DNA from: Streptococcus equi subsp. equi
GTDB lineage: Bacteria > Bacillota > Bacilli > Lactobacillales > Streptococcaceae
Assembly: GCA_900637675.1 (NCBI GenBank)
Contig: LR134389.1
Location: forward strand, 1,054,001-1,118,000
Length of the DNA stretch: 64,000 nucleotides
Direction of reading: 5' to 3'
Position numbers and translations under genes: made by a program. Of this stretch, positions 34,729-47,011 are shown piece after piece; the stretch's first letter is position 1; each line of letters begins with the position of its first letter. The notes under the pieces were generated by a model. That model was not told where the DNA came from. It ran no database searches and saw only the letters and a program-made list of their open reading frames with translations.

Positions 34729-36241
34729 AATAGCCATTTATTTAAGACTTTCAGAAGAAGATTATAAAAAAACGGATGAAAGTGTAAGTATAGTAAATCA
34801 GAGAGACTATGTAAGAAATTACATTGAAAATGAGAACTCTCTGAAGGATTGTGAGATAGAAGAATATATAGATGATGGTTTTTCTGCTACAAATACAAAC
34901 AGACCTTCGTTTTTAAGACTTATTGATAATATAAAAGCTGGGAGAATAAATACGATAATTGTAAAGGATATGTCGAGATTTTCAAGAGATTATATATTGC
35001 TTGGAGACTATCTGAGTAATATATTGCCCTTTTTGAAAATACGGTTTATTGCTATCAATGATAACTATGATTCGATAAACGAAGATGGAAACGGGATAGA
35101 TACAGATATACAGTTTAAGACCTTGTATTATGATTTATTCAGTAAGGAATTATCGGAAAAAGTAAAAAGTTCTTTTAAACAACTCAAATCACAGGGCAAG
35201 AATACAAATTGGGCAGCACCTTTTGGATATATAAAAGATCCAAAAGATAAACATCATATTATACTTGATGAAAAGACAGCTTTTATAGTGAAAGAAGCTT
35301 TTGACTTGCTGTTAGAGGGATATTCTTGCAATCAGGTAGCAAATATATTCAATGAAAAAGATTATATAACCTGTTCTGAAAGAAAAGAAGAACTAAAAAT
35401 TTCAGAGTATACAAGAAATCTTGTTACTGGTAGTAAAATAAATAAAAGAGTTTGGACAAGTGCGACTATATCCAGAATAACGAGTAATGAATTATATACA
35501 GGAGATTATGTATATAATAAATACAAAGAAACCAAAATGGGAGGAAGAAAAAGAATCTTGCTTCCTGAAGAAGAATGGGAAATAATTCATAATACTCATG
35601 AAGCGATTGTTTCTAGAGAAGTTTTTGATAAGGTAAGGATAATAAAGAAAAAAAGAATTTTCGGGGGATACGCAAAAAACAGAGAAGAATCTGTTTTTTC
35701 TGACAAGATTTTTTGTAAAGAATGCGGTAGACATATGGGATTTAGATGTGATAGTAGGCAAAAGAAAAATCCAAATAAAGTGTATAAATATAGAAATTAC
35801 TATTGTTATTTCTGTAAAGCTAGTAGAACTCCCAACAATGTCAAAGAAAGAGACATTATAGAGTTGATAAGACCAAAATTAGATGAATTTAAGTTACAAA
35901 ATACAGAAAAAGATAAAAAAACGATGGATTATGAAAAGATAAAGGAAGAGTATTTAAGAGAAATATCTGCATTAAATAGTAACTTGCAAATAATCTATGA
36001 GAATTACAAGAAAAATAGTATTTCAAAAGAAGAATATTTACGAAAAAAAATTCTTGTTCAAGACAGAAAGAAGTTACTGGAAAACAAGATAAAAGAATTA
36101 GAAAATGTAGAAGATGATTCCAAGAAAGAACTGGATATTAATAACTTAGATGAAGATAATTTGTTGAAAATATATGTAGATAATATAATTGATAAAATAA
36201 TTGCATCAAGAACTGGAGAAATAGAGATTATAGAGAAATAG
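34721..36241 (+). CDS. large serine recombinase (integrative element)
   Basis: A 506-residue site-specific recombinase. Residues ~1-150 are the resolvase-type catalytic domain, with the nucleophile serine in YLRLSEED near residue 11 and the arginine-rich KDMSRFSRDYI. A 'recombinase' domain (~165-280) comes next, then a zinc-ribbon-like part (FCKECGRHM and YYCYFCKAS) and a coiled-coil tail. TTGGAGG precedes the ATG. It would integrate and excise a mobile element. Codon use is extremely AT-biased (AGA, ATA), unlike the neighbours, indicating transfer. The gene looks intact, but most of its element appears to be gone. Confidence 0.9.
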   Translation: MNRIAIYLRLSEEDYKKTDESVSIVNQRDYVRNYIENENSLKDCEIEEYIDDGFSATNTNRPSFLRLIDNIKAGRINTIIVKDMSRFSRDYILLGDYLSNILPFLKIRFIAINDNYDSINEDGNGIDTDIQFKTLYYDLFSKELSEKVKSSFKQLKSQGKNTNWAAPFGYIKDPKDKHHIILDEKTAFIVKEAFDLLLEGYSCNQVANIFNEKDYITCSERKEELKISEYTRNLVTGSKINKRVWTSATISRITSNELYTGDYVYNKYKETKMGGRKRILLPEEEWEIIHNTHEAIVSREVFDKVRIIKKKRIFGGYAKNREESVFSDKIFCKECGRHMGFRCDSRQKKNPNKVYKYRNYYCYFCKASRTPNNVKERDIIELIRPKLDEFKLQNTEKDKKTMDYEKIKEEYLREISALNSNLQIIYENYKKNSISKEEYLRKKILVQDRKKLLENKIKELENVEDDSKKELDINNLDEDNLLKIYVDNIIDKIIASRTGEIEIIEK

Positions 36242-36281
36242 ATAATTCAGGAAATTCTATATCAATTGCTTGACATTGTAG

Positions 36282-36896
36282 GGAAAGTCCTCTATCATGA
36301 ATTTGCTGTATCGCTTTTATGATGTACAATCAGGCCTCATTACAGTTGATGGGCAAAATATTCAGGAGTATTCTAGAGAAAGCCTGCGTTCACAGATGGG
36401 TATTGTCTTGCAGGATCCTTATTTGTTTACAGGAACGATTGCTTCTAATATCACGATGGGAAATCCAGCTTATTCGGATCAGGATATTTTAGATGCTTTG
36501 GAAAAGGTCGGAGCCTCTTCGATGATTGCTCGTCTGGAAAAGGGCATTCATGAGCCTGTCTATGAAAAAGGCTCCTCTTATTCAAGTGGCGAGCGGCAGC
36601 TAATTGCTTTTGCTAGGACATTGATTGCCGACCCTAAAATTTTGATCTTAGATGAAGCGACCTCGCACATTGATACTGAGACAGAGGACATCATTCAACA
36701 GGCTATGGAGGTCTTAAAGAAAGGCCGAACAACCTTTATCATTGCCCATCGCTTGTCTACCATTCAATCTGCTAATCAAATTTTAGTATTGGATAAGGGG
36801 AGGATCGTCGAAAGAGGAACACATCAGGAATTGCTAGATCAGCAAGGCATTTATGCTGAAATGTCCAAGCTACAAGAAAAGGTGGCTGTACAGTAA
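36282..36896 (+). pseudogene. ABC exporter, C-terminal ATPase part (5' part replaced by mobile element)
   Basis: The last ~204 residues of a fused membrane/ATPase exporter of the multidrug/lipid type. The frame is native from GKSSIMNLLYRFYDV (the second half of Walker A) through the Q-loop VLQDPYLFTG, signature YSSGERQLI, Walker B ILILDEATSHID and the H-loop IAHRLS. Upstream of 36282 the frame meets a stop and the DNA is the AT-rich recombinase end. The membrane domain and first half of the P-loop are missing, so the gene is dead unless the other part lies at the far end of the element. Confidence 0.85.
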
Positions 36897-37425
36897 TGCT
36901 TTTTAGTGATAGCTATCAAAAAATTCCTTTTCTAGGCCGTGTTAAGCAGCAGTAGTCTGTGAAGTAGGAGCTATATTTAGGTTTTGTGCCTAAGCCTTTA
37001 AGGTTTTTAAGAGGCTGGATTAGGGCTTAACATCAATAAAATCATATGTCACTTTATCACAGCATGTTGTGGTGAAGTGTTTTTTGTGTCGTCCTGCTAA
37101 AGGGAAGATCCTCACAGTCAGGGCTTGGCTGGCTCCTTTATCAGAGTCAGATCATTCATACGTACTTCCTGTCAGGCTTGGCTAAGTTGAATTGTATGTT
37201 GAGATCAGCATGTCAGCAATTTATGCTTTGTGTCTGACTTTTAGCAGCTTGTACATGAAATAGGACTAAAGGACACTTGAATTGATGAAGAATCAGCTTA
37301 AAAACCATTTGTCCTAGATAGGATAAGAACTGTCTAAAAGGGGGATAGATCATCGCAATTTTTAACAATTTAGTGTAAAATAGTAAGGTGAATGTTTTGA
37401 TGAAATAAACGAAAAGATTTAGGAT
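36897..37425. other. 529-bp intergenic stretch before the mevalonate operon
   Basis: It holds a terminator at 37050-37085 and an imperfect inverted repeat (AGGACA near 37266, TGTCCT near 37310). A TAAAAT box at about 37376 could be the -10 of mvaK1. No coding sequence is visible. Confidence 0.5.
37050..37085 (+). terminator. intrinsic terminator after the ABC exporter fragment
   Basis: CACTTTATCAC pairs with GTGGTGAAGTG (11 pairs, two G-T), followed by six Ts. Confidence 0.75.
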
Positions 37426-38304
37426 ATGAATAAGACAATTGGATATGGCAAGGCACACAGCAAAATCATTTTAATGGGTGAGCATTCTGTGGTCTATGGC
37501 TACCCTGCGTTGGCCTTGCCCTTAAAAGATATTGAAGTGACCTGCCGGATTTTCCCTGCTGCAAAGCCCTTAGCCTTTGATTTTTATGATCCCTTATCAA
37601 CGGCAGTTTATGCAGCCTTGGAGCATTTGGGGTGCTTGGCAGAGCCCATTCATTATGATATTATGTCTCAGGTACCACAAAAGCGGGGCATGGGCTCCTC
37701 AGCAGCTGTTTCGATTGCAGCTGTTCGAGCTGTTTTTTCTTATTTTGGGCAGCCCTTGTCAGATGAGCTGTTGGAAATCTTGGTGAATAAGGCAGAAATC
37801 ATTGCTCACACCAATCCCAGTGGCCTAGATGCTAAGACCTGCCTCAGTGATAAGGCCATCAAATTTATTAGAAATGTTGGTTTTGATACCATTGATATTC
37901 AGTTAAATGCTTATTTGGTCATTGCTGATACAGGGATTCAGGGGCATACGCGTGAGGCTGTCAATAAGGTGGCTCAATTTGAGGAGGAAAATCTTCCTCA
38001 TTTAGCCAAGCTTGGCTGTTTCACAGAGGCTGTTGAGCAAGCAATTAAGACAAACGATTGCCTAGCTATTGGACGATTCATGACGCAGGCACATGAATCA
38101 CTAAAGGCTATTGGTGTCAGTGTGGCAAAGGCTGATCAGCTGGTTGCAGCAGCTCTTGAGGCTGGCGCTTTAGGAGCTAAAATGACTGGTGGTGGCTTAG
38201 GAGGATGTATGATTGCATTAGCTGAAAGGATAACAGACGCTCAGCAAATCAGTAAGAAACTAAAAGAAGAGGGAGCTGTAAATACGTGGATTCAAATACT
38301 GTAA
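37426..38304 (+). CDS. mvaK1: mevalonate kinase
   Basis: A 292-residue GHMP-family kinase that phosphorylates mevalonate in the isoprenoid pathway used by streptococci. The ATP loop is KRGMGSSAAVSIAAVRA and the N-terminal substrate side is GKAHSKIILMGEHSVVYGYP. The C-terminal GAKMTGGGLGGCMIAL is the third GHMP motif. It is the first gene of mvaK1-mvaD-mvaK2-fni; its end overlaps mvaD by 19 bp. AGGAT precedes the ATG. Confidence 0.95.
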   Translation: MNKTIGYGKAHSKIILMGEHSVVYGYPALALPLKDIEVTCRIFPAAKPLAFDFYDPLSTAVYAALEHLGCLAEPIHYDIMSQVPQKRGMGSSAAVSIAAVRAVFSYFGQPLSDELLEILVNKAEIIAHTNPSGLDAKTCLSDKAIKFIRNVGFDTIDIQLNAYLVIADTGIQGHTREAVNKVAQFEEENLPHLAKLGCFTEAVEQAIKTNDCLAIGRFMTQAHESLKAIGVSVAKADQLVAAALEAGALGAKMTGGGLGGCMIALAERITDAQQISKKLKEEGAVNTWIQIL

Positions 38305-39222
38305 CGGTAACTTCCTACGCTAATATTGCTATTGTCAAATACTGGGGGAAAAAAGATGAGGCTAAGATGATCCCATCAACCTCTAGTATTTCTTTGACCT
38401 TGGAAGGCATGTACACGACAACAAGTCTTTCTTTTTTGCCTGCCTCAGCAAAGGGAGATCAGTTTTATATCAATGGTGTTCTGCAGGACGCCAAGGAGCA
38501 TGCTAAGATTACTGCGATTTTGGATCAGTTCCGTCAGAAGGACCAGACTTTTGTCAAGGTTGAAGCCAGCAACAGCATGCCAACTGCGGCAGGCTTATCC
38601 TCAAGCTCTAGTGGCTTATCTGCTCTGGTAAAGGCCTGCAATCAGCTTTTTCAAGCTAAGCTAAGTCAAGAAGAGCTTGCCCAAAAGGCTAAGTTTGCCT
38701 CTGGCTCTGCTTCGCGTTCTTTTTTTGGCCCTGTTGCTGCCTGGGATAAGGATACAGGCTCTATTTATAAGGTCAAAACAGATTTAAAGCTGGCCATGAT
38801 TATGCTGGTCTTGAACGATGCTAGAAAGCCCATTTCGAGTCGAGAGGGGATGAAGCGCTGCAGCACAACCTCAACAAGCTTTGACCAGTGGCTGGCCCAG
38901 TCAGAAAGTGATTATCAGGCCATGTTGCGTGCCCTTAGTGACAATGATTTTGAAACGGTTGGTTGGCTGACAGAAGCAAATGCTCTAGCCATGCACGCAA
39001 CGACCAAAACAGCCAGTCCTTCCTTCTCTTACCTAACAGAGGCCTCCTATCAGGCCATGCTAAGGGTCAAAGAGCTTCGTCAAGAGGGCTATTCTTGCTA
39101 TTTTACGATGGACGCTGGTCCAAATGTCAAGGTGCTTTGTTTAGAAGAGGACTTAGAGCGGCTGTCGCACCTTTTTGAAAGGGAGTATCGTATCATCGCC
39201 TCAAAAACAAAGGAATTACCAG

Positions 39223-39230
<8 letters not shown>
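38286..39230 (+). CDS. mvaD: diphosphomevalonate decarboxylase
   Basis: A 314-residue GHMP-fold enzyme that turns mevalonate diphosphate into isopentenyl diphosphate with ATP. Family segments are SYANIAIVKYWGKKDEAKMI at the start, TAAGLSSSSSGLSALVKA (ATP loop) and TMDAGPNVKVLCL near the C-terminus. The start lies inside the end of mvaK1 and its end overlaps mvaK2, so all are translationally coupled. Full family length is present. Confidence 0.95.
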
Positions 39231-41215
<1,985 letters not shown>

Positions 41216-41453
41216 AGACTTTTTAGCCCTGAGCTAACTTTCCTTAGAAAATCATCACAGGAGTTAAGAAGCTGCCTGCTTGGTGCTGCAAGCTAATTCA
41301 GCTGATTATGGCTCGTAAGATTTTTAGATGTCTGAATGAAATGATAGGACAGATGACATAGTATAGCGCTAATTTCTAGTGAAAATCAGTCCTTGGTCAG
41401 GTTACTGAGACTGAGGTTAAGTTTATGTTTACACTAACACTTAAAGGATATGA

Positions 41454-41496
41454 AAACACTTGGTAGCTGCCACTGAAGCTGTTACCAAGTGTTTTT
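41454..41496. terminator. bidirectional terminator between fni and mvaA
   Basis: AAACACTTGGTA pairs with TTACCAAGTGTTT around a 19-base loop, with T-rich or A-rich flanks on both strands. It serves the converging operons. Confidence 0.8.
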
Positions 41497-41499
41497 AGT

Positions 41500-42783
41500 C
41501 TATGATTGGCTTAATCGTATGGCTGTTAAGAGCTGTCCTGCCTTTTCTAGGTTCATTGGCTTATCCTTTAGTAGAGCCTTAACTAGTTGAGGCACCTCCT
41601 GCTCACTAGCACCTGCTAATAGAGCTAGAGACTTGGCCTGCAGCTTCATGTGACCAGCCTGGATACCAGTTGAGGTCAAAGCCTTTAGAGCCGCAAAATT
41701 TTGCGCCAGCCCAACTGCAGTGGTGATTTGGGCGAGAACCTTAGCATTTGGTTGCTCTAAAAGGCTATGAGCAACACTGACGGTTGGGTTGAGACCGATC
41801 GACCCTCCTTTACTAGCAATGGGCATTGGCAGTGTTAGCTCTCCGCATAAGCTATTTTTAGATAAATCAACGTGCCAGCTACTTAGCCCTCTATAAGAGC
41901 CAGTCCTTGCGGCATAGGCATGTGCTCCAGCCTCAATAGCTCTCCAGTCATTTCCGGTAGCTATAGCTACCGCATCGATTCCATTAAAGATTCCCTTATT
42001 ATGCGTTGCTGCTCGGTAAGGGTCAATCTGGGCTAATTTGCTTGCCAGCTCTATTTTTTTGGCCAATTGCTGAGCTTCTTCCTTATGTCGACTTAGGTAT
42101 CTGAGGTCAACCTGACATTTAGCACTAACTAAAGCTTTTGTTGCATAGTTTGAGAGGATAGCCATTAAGCATTGACCACCGCTTAGGGCCTCCAAATCAG
42201 GTACTAAAGCCTCCATCATCGTGTTAACGATGTTGGCTCCCATAGCCTCTTGGGTATCAACGCTCAGATAGACAATGAAAAAATCCTCCTTACGCTCAAC
42301 GGTAAGGCTCTTTGCGCCACCACCACGCTTAACAATAGAAGGGTAGGCATTGTTTGCAACGTCAATCAATGTATCTGCGTTAGCTAGAATAGCCAGCCTA
42401 GCCTGCTCGTCATCTTTAACATCATAAAGAGCTACCTGCCCAAGCATTTGACGACTGAGTACCTCAGTCTGAAAGCCACCTGATCGCTTGATGATTTTGG
42501 CAGCAAAGGAAGCAGCAGCAACAACAGAAGGCTCTTCAGTCACAAAGGGGACCTGATAGGTATGCCCATTGATCAGAAAATCAGGGGCTAGACTAAAAGG
42601 CAGAGCCAGTCGACCGATGACATTTTCGGTCATTTGATTGGCAATAGCAATGGGTAAGAGCTGGTCTGTCTCTAACAGCTTTTGCTGCTGCGGGCCAAGC
42701 AGCTGGTCATCTGCGAGCTGTTGAATGCGTTCTGCAAGGCTTTTTTTATAAAAGCCGGCCCAATTTGGTTTAGTTTTTGTCAT
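41500..42783 (-). CDS. mvaA: hydroxymethylglutaryl-CoA reductase (class II)
   Basis: A ~427-residue reductase that makes mevalonate from HMG-CoA. Characteristic parts are ERKEDFFIVYLSVDTQEAMG, TMMEALVPDLE, KGIFNGIDAVAIATGNDWRA and the catalytic-His region near LEQPNAKVLAQI. It is the class II bacterial form without membrane anchor. The start lies inside the last codons of mvaS (two adjacent ATGs at 42786 and 42783), so translation is coupled to mvaS. A longer frame upstream has no start support. Confidence 0.94.
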   Translation of the reverse strand: MTKTKPNWAGFYKKSLAERIQQLADDQLLGPQQQKLLETDQLLPIAIANQMTENVIGRLALPFSLAPDFLINGHTYQVPFVTEEPSVVAAASFAAKIIKRSGGFQTEVLSRQMLGQVALYDVKDDEQARLAILANADTLIDVANNAYPSIVKRGGGAKSLTVERKEDFFIVYLSVDTQEAMGANIVNTMMEALVPDLEALSGGQCLMAILSNYATKALVSAKCQVDLRYLSRHKEEAQQLAKKIELASKLAQIDPYRAATHNKGIFNGIDAVAIATGNDWRAIEAGAHAYAARTGSYRGLSSWHVDLSKNSLCGELTLPMPIASKGGSIGLNPTVSVAHSLLEQPNAKVLAQITTAVGLAQNFAALKALTSTGIQAGHMKLQAKSLALLAGASEQEVPQLVKALLKDKPMNLEKAGQLLTAIRLSQS

Positions 42784-43945
42784 CATCTTGATAAATTCGT
42801 TGGTGTTCCTTAATTTCTTTGAGGGCAAACCTGCCAGTTAGATATGGTGAAAAGCTGGCATTGCCATCTTGGTCTAGTCTAGGCTCTTCATAAAAAAGTG
42901 CTTCATAATCAGCCACTGAAATCACCTGACGTTGGTCTAATAGGGCTTGTCGATTAGTCAGTAGCATGTCCTTGTAACCGTCAACAAGCTGCCCTGAAAA
43001 CAGCTCACTAACAGCTCCTGAGCCATAGCTAAACAATCCAATCCTATCACCAGCCCTTAGCACCTGACTATTCTCTAAAAGTGATAATAAGCCGAGGTAG
43101 AGTGAGCCTGTGTAAATGTTGCCGATTTGCTTGCTGTAGGCAATAGAAGCTTGAAAGTTTTCATAAAGCCTTTCTTTGTGATCATCTGCTAGTGATTTTG
43201 TCATGATCTTATGAAGTCCCTTTAGAGCAAGCTTTGGAAAGGGGATATGAAAACAAACAGCAGCAAGGTCTGATAGCTCAATACCTTCTTTTTCTTGGTA
43301 TTTGTCCCAGGTTGTTTTTAGGGAATCAAGGTATTGCTTGGTCGAATAAATACCATTGACAAATGGTGTTGAGCTGTAATTTGGACGCCAAAAATCCATC
43401 ACATCACGTGTCTGTGCGACATTGTCATGATTTAACTGGAGAATACGAGGATTAGTAGTAACTAGCATAGCAATACTTCCAGCACCTTGTGTTGGCTCTC
43501 CGGCGGATCCAATGCCGTATTTGGCGATGTCACTGGCAATGACCAAGACCTTGGAGGCTGGGTGTGCAGCAACATGTAATTTGGCATAATCTAAAGCAGC
43601 AGTAGCGCTGTAGCAGGCTTCCTTTATCTCAAAGGAGCGTGCAAAGGGCTGAATATCAAGCAGCTGATGAACGTAAATACTGGCTGCCTTTGATTGATCA
43701 ATGCTTGATTCGGTTGCTAAAATGACCATGTCAATGCTTGCTTTATCGTCTTTGGTAAGGATTTGGTCAGCAGCTGATGCAGCAAGCGTTACAATATCCT
43801 CTGTAACAGGTGCAATGCTTAGAGCGTCAAGCATTAGCCCCTGATGAAATTTTGCTGGATCAGTGCTGCGAGCAAGTGCCAGGTCTTCCATTTTTAAGAC
43901 GTATTGACTGGTCGCAAAGCCAATCTTATCAATTCCGATGTTCAT
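42770..43945 (-). CDS. mvaS: hydroxymethylglutaryl-CoA synthase
   Basis: A 391-residue thiolase-fold enzyme that condenses acetyl-CoA and acetoacetyl-CoA to HMG-CoA, the entry to the mevalonate pathway. The nucleophile cysteine lies in EIKEACYSATAALDYAK, and GIGSAGEPTQGAGSIAML and FSYGSGAVSELF are typical. The start MNIGIDKIGF at 43945 is preferred because AAGGA precedes it; a longer frame adds seven residues. It is the first gene of the leftward mvaS-mvaA pair, next to the rightward operon for the later steps. Confidence 0.95.
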   Translation of the reverse strand: MNIGIDKIGFATSQYVLKMEDLALARSTDPAKFHQGLMLDALSIAPVTEDIVTLAASAADQILTKDDKASIDMVILATESSIDQSKAASIYVHQLLDIQPFARSFEIKEACYSATAALDYAKLHVAAHPASKVLVIASDIAKYGIGSAGEPTQGAGSIAMLVTTNPRILQLNHDNVAQTRDVMDFWRPNYSSTPFVNGIYSTKQYLDSLKTTWDKYQEKEGIELSDLAAVCFHIPFPKLALKGLHKIMTKSLADDHKERLYENFQASIAYSKQIGNIYTGSLYLGLLSLLENSQVLRAGDRIGLFSYGSGAVSELFSGQLVDGYKDMLLTNRQALLDQRQVISVADYEALFYEEPRLDQDGNASFSPYLTGRFALKEIKEHQRIYQDDDKN

Positions 43946-44129
43946 AAATATCCTTCTTTTATCCATTTTATAGTCCTATCCATTTTATCATATTTTCTTA
44001 GAAAATTAGCTGATTTAATACGATAGTTTTACCTTTCAAACCAAAAACAGCAGCATATAGCTTTCTTCTGGTATTTTTGAAGGAAATTAGATAAAATAAT
44101 ATGGACTGTGCTTACAGAAAGGGGTTTCC

Positions 44130-44969
44130 ATGACAAAAGCAGATCATATTTTTAAAGCTAATATCAAAAAAATTATGGAGGAGGGAGTCTTTAGCGAGCA
44201 GGCTCGCCCAAGGTACAAAAATGGTCAAACAGCCAATTCCAAATACATTACAGGTGCTTTTGCAGAGTATGATTTGTCTAAGGGAGAGTTTCCTATTACA
44301 ACTCTAAGATCAATCCCTATCAAGTCAGCTATTAAAGAGTTATTTTGGATTTATCAGGACCAATCAAACAGCCTTGATGTTTTAGAAAACAAATACAACG
44401 TTCACTATTGGAATGAGTGGGAGGTCGGTCAGACAAGAACCATCGGTCAGCGCTACGGTGCAATCGTTAAAAAGCATGATATCATCTCAAAAATCCTCAA
44501 GCAGCTAGAGGACAACCCTTGGAATCGCCGAAATGTGATTTCTCTGTGGGATTACGAAGCCTTTGAAGAATCAGAAGGACTGCTACCATGTGCCTTTCAG
44601 GTGATGTTTGATGTTAGGCGAGTAGATGGTGAGCTGTATTTAGATGCCACGCTGACCCAGCGCTCAAATGATATGCTAGTGGCTCATCATATCAATGCCA
44701 TGCAATATGTTGCCCTGCAGCTAATGATTGCCAAGCATTTTGGCTGGAAGGCTGGTAAGTTCTTTTATTTTGTCAATAATTTGCACATCTATGACAACCA
44801 ATTTGCGCAAGCCAAGGAGCTATTGGAGCGTCAGCCAGCAGCCTGTCAGCCCAAGCTTTTGCTGCATGTTCCTGATGGGACAGACTTTTTTGATATAAGA
44901 CCAGAGGATTTTGAGCTACAGGATTATTACCCAGTGAAGCCTCAGCTCACCTTTGACTTGGCGATTTAA
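44130..44969 (+). CDS. thyA: thymidylate synthase
   Basis: A 279-residue enzyme that methylates dUMP to dTMP with methylene-tetrahydrofolate. The nucleophile cysteine is in [11 protein letters not shown], and [18 protein letters not shown] and [10 protein letters not shown] are the dUMP-binding segments. It is the first gene of a set with dihydrofolate reductase, which recycles the dihydrofolate it produces. AAAGGGG precedes the ATG. The length and N-terminal extension fit lactic-acid-bacterial ThyA. Confidence 0.96.
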   Translation: MTKADHIFKANIKKIMEEGVFSEQARPRYKNGQTANSKYITGAFAEYDLSKGEFPITTLRSIPIKSAIKELFWIYQDQSNSLDVLENKYNVHYWNEWEVGQTRTIGQRYGAIVKKHDIISKILKQLEDNPWNRRNVISLWDYEAFEESEGLLPCAFQVMFDVRRVDGELYLDATLTQRSNDMLVAHHINAMQYVALQLMIAKHFGWKAGKFFYFVNNLHIYDNQFAQAKELLERQPAACQPKLLLHVPDGTDFFDIRPEDFELQDYYPVKPQLTFDLAI

Positions 44970-45049
44970 GCGAAAAAGACGATTTTTTCTGAGCATTTTG
45001 CCAAGAAATTTGATAGAATAAAAGAAGTTCATATTGAGGAAAGCTAGTG

Positions 45050-45547
45050 ATGACAAAGAAGATTATTGCTATTTGGGCAGAGGATGAAGCAGGACTTATC
45101 GGAGCGTGTGGCAGGCTTCCTTGGTACCTACCAAAAGAGTTGCAGCATTTCAAGGAAACAACATTGAATCAAGCTATCCTGATGGGACGAGTAACCTTTG
45201 AGGGCATGAAGGGTCGTTTGCTGCCAAATCGCCAAACGCTTGTTATGACCAGAGACAGTTATTATCATGTGGAGGGCGCTTTAACCATAACCAGTGTGCA
45301 GGAGGCTTTGGATTGGTATCATGCGCAGGATAAGACCTTATATGTGATTGGTGGCAGCAAGGTTTTAGAGGCCTTTGATGGTTATTTTGATGTCATCATC
45401 AAAACAGTGGTACATCACCAGTTTGAGGGTGATACCTACCGACCTAGGTTAGAGCTGAGTGATTTTGTAGAGGAGACCTCTGTATTGTACCCAAGGGACG
45501 ATAACAATCCTTACGATTTCACTGTTACAGTATTGAGACATCGCTAA
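45050..45547 (+). CDS. folA: dihydrofolate reductase
   Basis: A 165-residue NADPH enzyme that reduces dihydrofolate to tetrahydrofolate, the target of trimethoprim. The N-terminal KIIAIWAEDEAGLIGACGRL followed by PWYLPKELQHF, then ILMGRVTFEGM and LYVIGGSKVLEAF, define the family. The substrate-binding acidic residue is in the KELQHFKETT helix region. The ATG at 45050 follows GAGGAAAG; a GTG directly upstream is in frame. It lies 80 bp after thyA. Confidence 0.94.
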   Translation: MTKKIIAIWAEDEAGLIGACGRLPWYLPKELQHFKETTLNQAILMGRVTFEGMKGRLLPNRQTLVMTRDSYYHVEGALTITSVQEALDWYHAQDKTLYVIGGSKVLEAFDGYFDVIIKTVVHHQFEGDTYRPRLELSDFVEETSVLYPRDDNNPYDFTVTVLRHR

Positions 45548-45566
45548 TATAGGGAGATGATAGTCT

Positions 45567-45737
45567 ATGCAGCGTAGTATTTTTGGGGTATTTACGGCCT
45601 TTTTGTGTGCGATTTGTGTTTTATGTGCCATACCGGCCTTTAGAAAAAATCGCTATGGCTTAGGATTACTTTTTTTATTAAATGCCTTTACTAACCTAGT
45701 GAATACCATACATGCCTTTTATGGAACACTGTTTTAA
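45567..45737 (+). CDS. small membrane protein (56 residues)
   Basis: An uncharacterised 56-residue protein with two predicted membrane helices: FGVFTAFLCAICVLCAIPAF, then GLGLLFLLNAFTNLVNTIH after the turn RKNRYG. GGGAGATGA lies before the ATG. It is squeezed between the dihydrofolate reductase gene and clpX (19 and 35 bp) and is probably in their transcript. As I recall, a gene like this is kept at the same place in related streptococci. Confidence 0.75.
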   Translation: MQRSIFGVFTAFLCAICVLCAIPAFRKNRYGLGLLFLLNAFTNLVNTIHAFYGTLF

Positions 45738-45772
45738 GCCTAAGAGAATGAAAAGAGAAAGATAGAGGAATC

Positions 45773-47002
45773 ATGGCAGGAAATCGTAGTAACGATATTA
45801 AGGTTCATTGCTCGTTTTGCGGCAAGAGCCAAGACGAAGTGAAAAAAATTATTGCAGGTAATAACGTCTTTATTTGTAACGAATGTGTTGCCTTATCACA
45901 AGAAATCATCAAGGAAGAATTGGCAGAAGAGGTTCTCGCTGATCTGACTGAGGTACCAAAGCCAAAAGAGCTGCTTGAGATTTTAAATCAATACGTCATT
46001 GGGCAGGAGCGTGCTAAGAGAGCCTTATCAGTTGCAGTTTACAACCACTACAAGAGGATTTCATTTACTGAGAGTCGTGATGATGATGATGTGGATTTGC
46101 AGAAGTCCAATATTCTGATGATTGGACCAACAGGCTCAGGAAAGACCTTTTTGGCACAGACCCTGGCTAAGAGTCTGAATGTTCCGTTTGCTATTGCTGA
46201 TGCAACCTCTTTGACTGAGGCAGGCTATGTCGGAGAAGATGTGGAAAATATCCTCCTGAAATTAATTCAAGCCGCTGATTACAATGTTGAGCGTGCAGAG
46301 CGCGGCATTATTTATGTTGACGAAATTGATAAAATCGCTAAAAAAGGTGAGAATGTCTCTATCACTCGTGACGTATCAGGAGAAGGTGTCCAACAAGCCT
46401 TGCTAAAAATCATTGAAGGAACGGTTGCTAGTGTTCCACCGCAAGGTGGTCGTAAGCACCCAAACCAAGAGATGGTACAGATTGATACCAAAAATATCTT
46501 GTTTATCGTCGGAGGCGCCTTTGATGGTATCGAAGAAATTGTCAAGCAGCGCTTGGGAGAAAAGATCATTGGCTTTGGGCAAAATAGTCGAAAGATTGAT
46601 GACAATGCTTCCTATATGCAGGAGATCATTGCTGAGGATATTCAAAAATTTGGTCTGATTCCCGAATTTATTGGACGCTTGCCTGTTGTGGCAGCGCTTG
46701 AGCAGCTTAATACTGAGGATTTGATTCGTATTTTAACAGAGCCTAGAAATGCCCTTGTGAAGCAATATCAAGCCTTATTGTCATATGATGGCGTAGAGCT
46801 TGAGTTTGAAAAGGGGGCTCTGGAGGCTATTGCAGGTAGGGCTATTGAGCGCAAGACTGGTGCGCGTGGTCTGAGGTCTATTATTGAAGAAACCATGCTG
46901 GATATCATGTTTGAGGTGCCAAGCCAAGAGGAAGTAATCAAGGTACGCATTACTAAGGAAGCTGTCGAAGGTCAATCAAAGCCTATTTTAGAGATAGCCT
47001 AA
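45773..47002 (+). CDS. clpX: ClpXP protease ATP-binding subunit ClpX
   Basis: A 409-residue AAA+ unfoldase that feeds substrates to ClpP. The N-terminal zinc-binding domain has [10 protein letters not shown] and FICNECV. Walker [12 protein letters not shown], Walker [12 protein letters not shown], the pore loop GYVGEDVE and sensor-2 GARGLRSI are present. Full family length is present. GAGGAATC precedes the ATG. It is followed seven bases later by engB, the usual streptococcal order. Confidence 0.97.
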   Translation: MAGNRSNDIKVHCSFCGKSQDEVKKIIAGNNVFICNECVALSQEIIKEELAEEVLADLTEVPKPKELLEILNQYVIGQERAKRALSVAVYNHYKRISFTESRDDDDVDLQKSNILMIGPTGSGKTFLAQTLAKSLNVPFAIADATSLTEAGYVGEDVENILLKLIQAADYNVERAERGIIYVDEIDKIAKKGENVSITRDVSGEGVQQALLKIIEGTVASVPPQGGRKHPNQEMVQIDTKNILFIVGGAFDGIEEIVKQRLGEKIIGFGQNSRKIDDNASYMQEIIAEDIQKFGLIPEFIGRLPVVAALEQLNTEDLIRILTEPRNALVKQYQALLSYDGVELEFEKGALEAIAGRAIERKTGARGLRSIIEETMLDIMFEVPSQEEVIKVRITKEAVEGQSKPILEIA

Positions 47003-47011
47003 GGAGGTATG

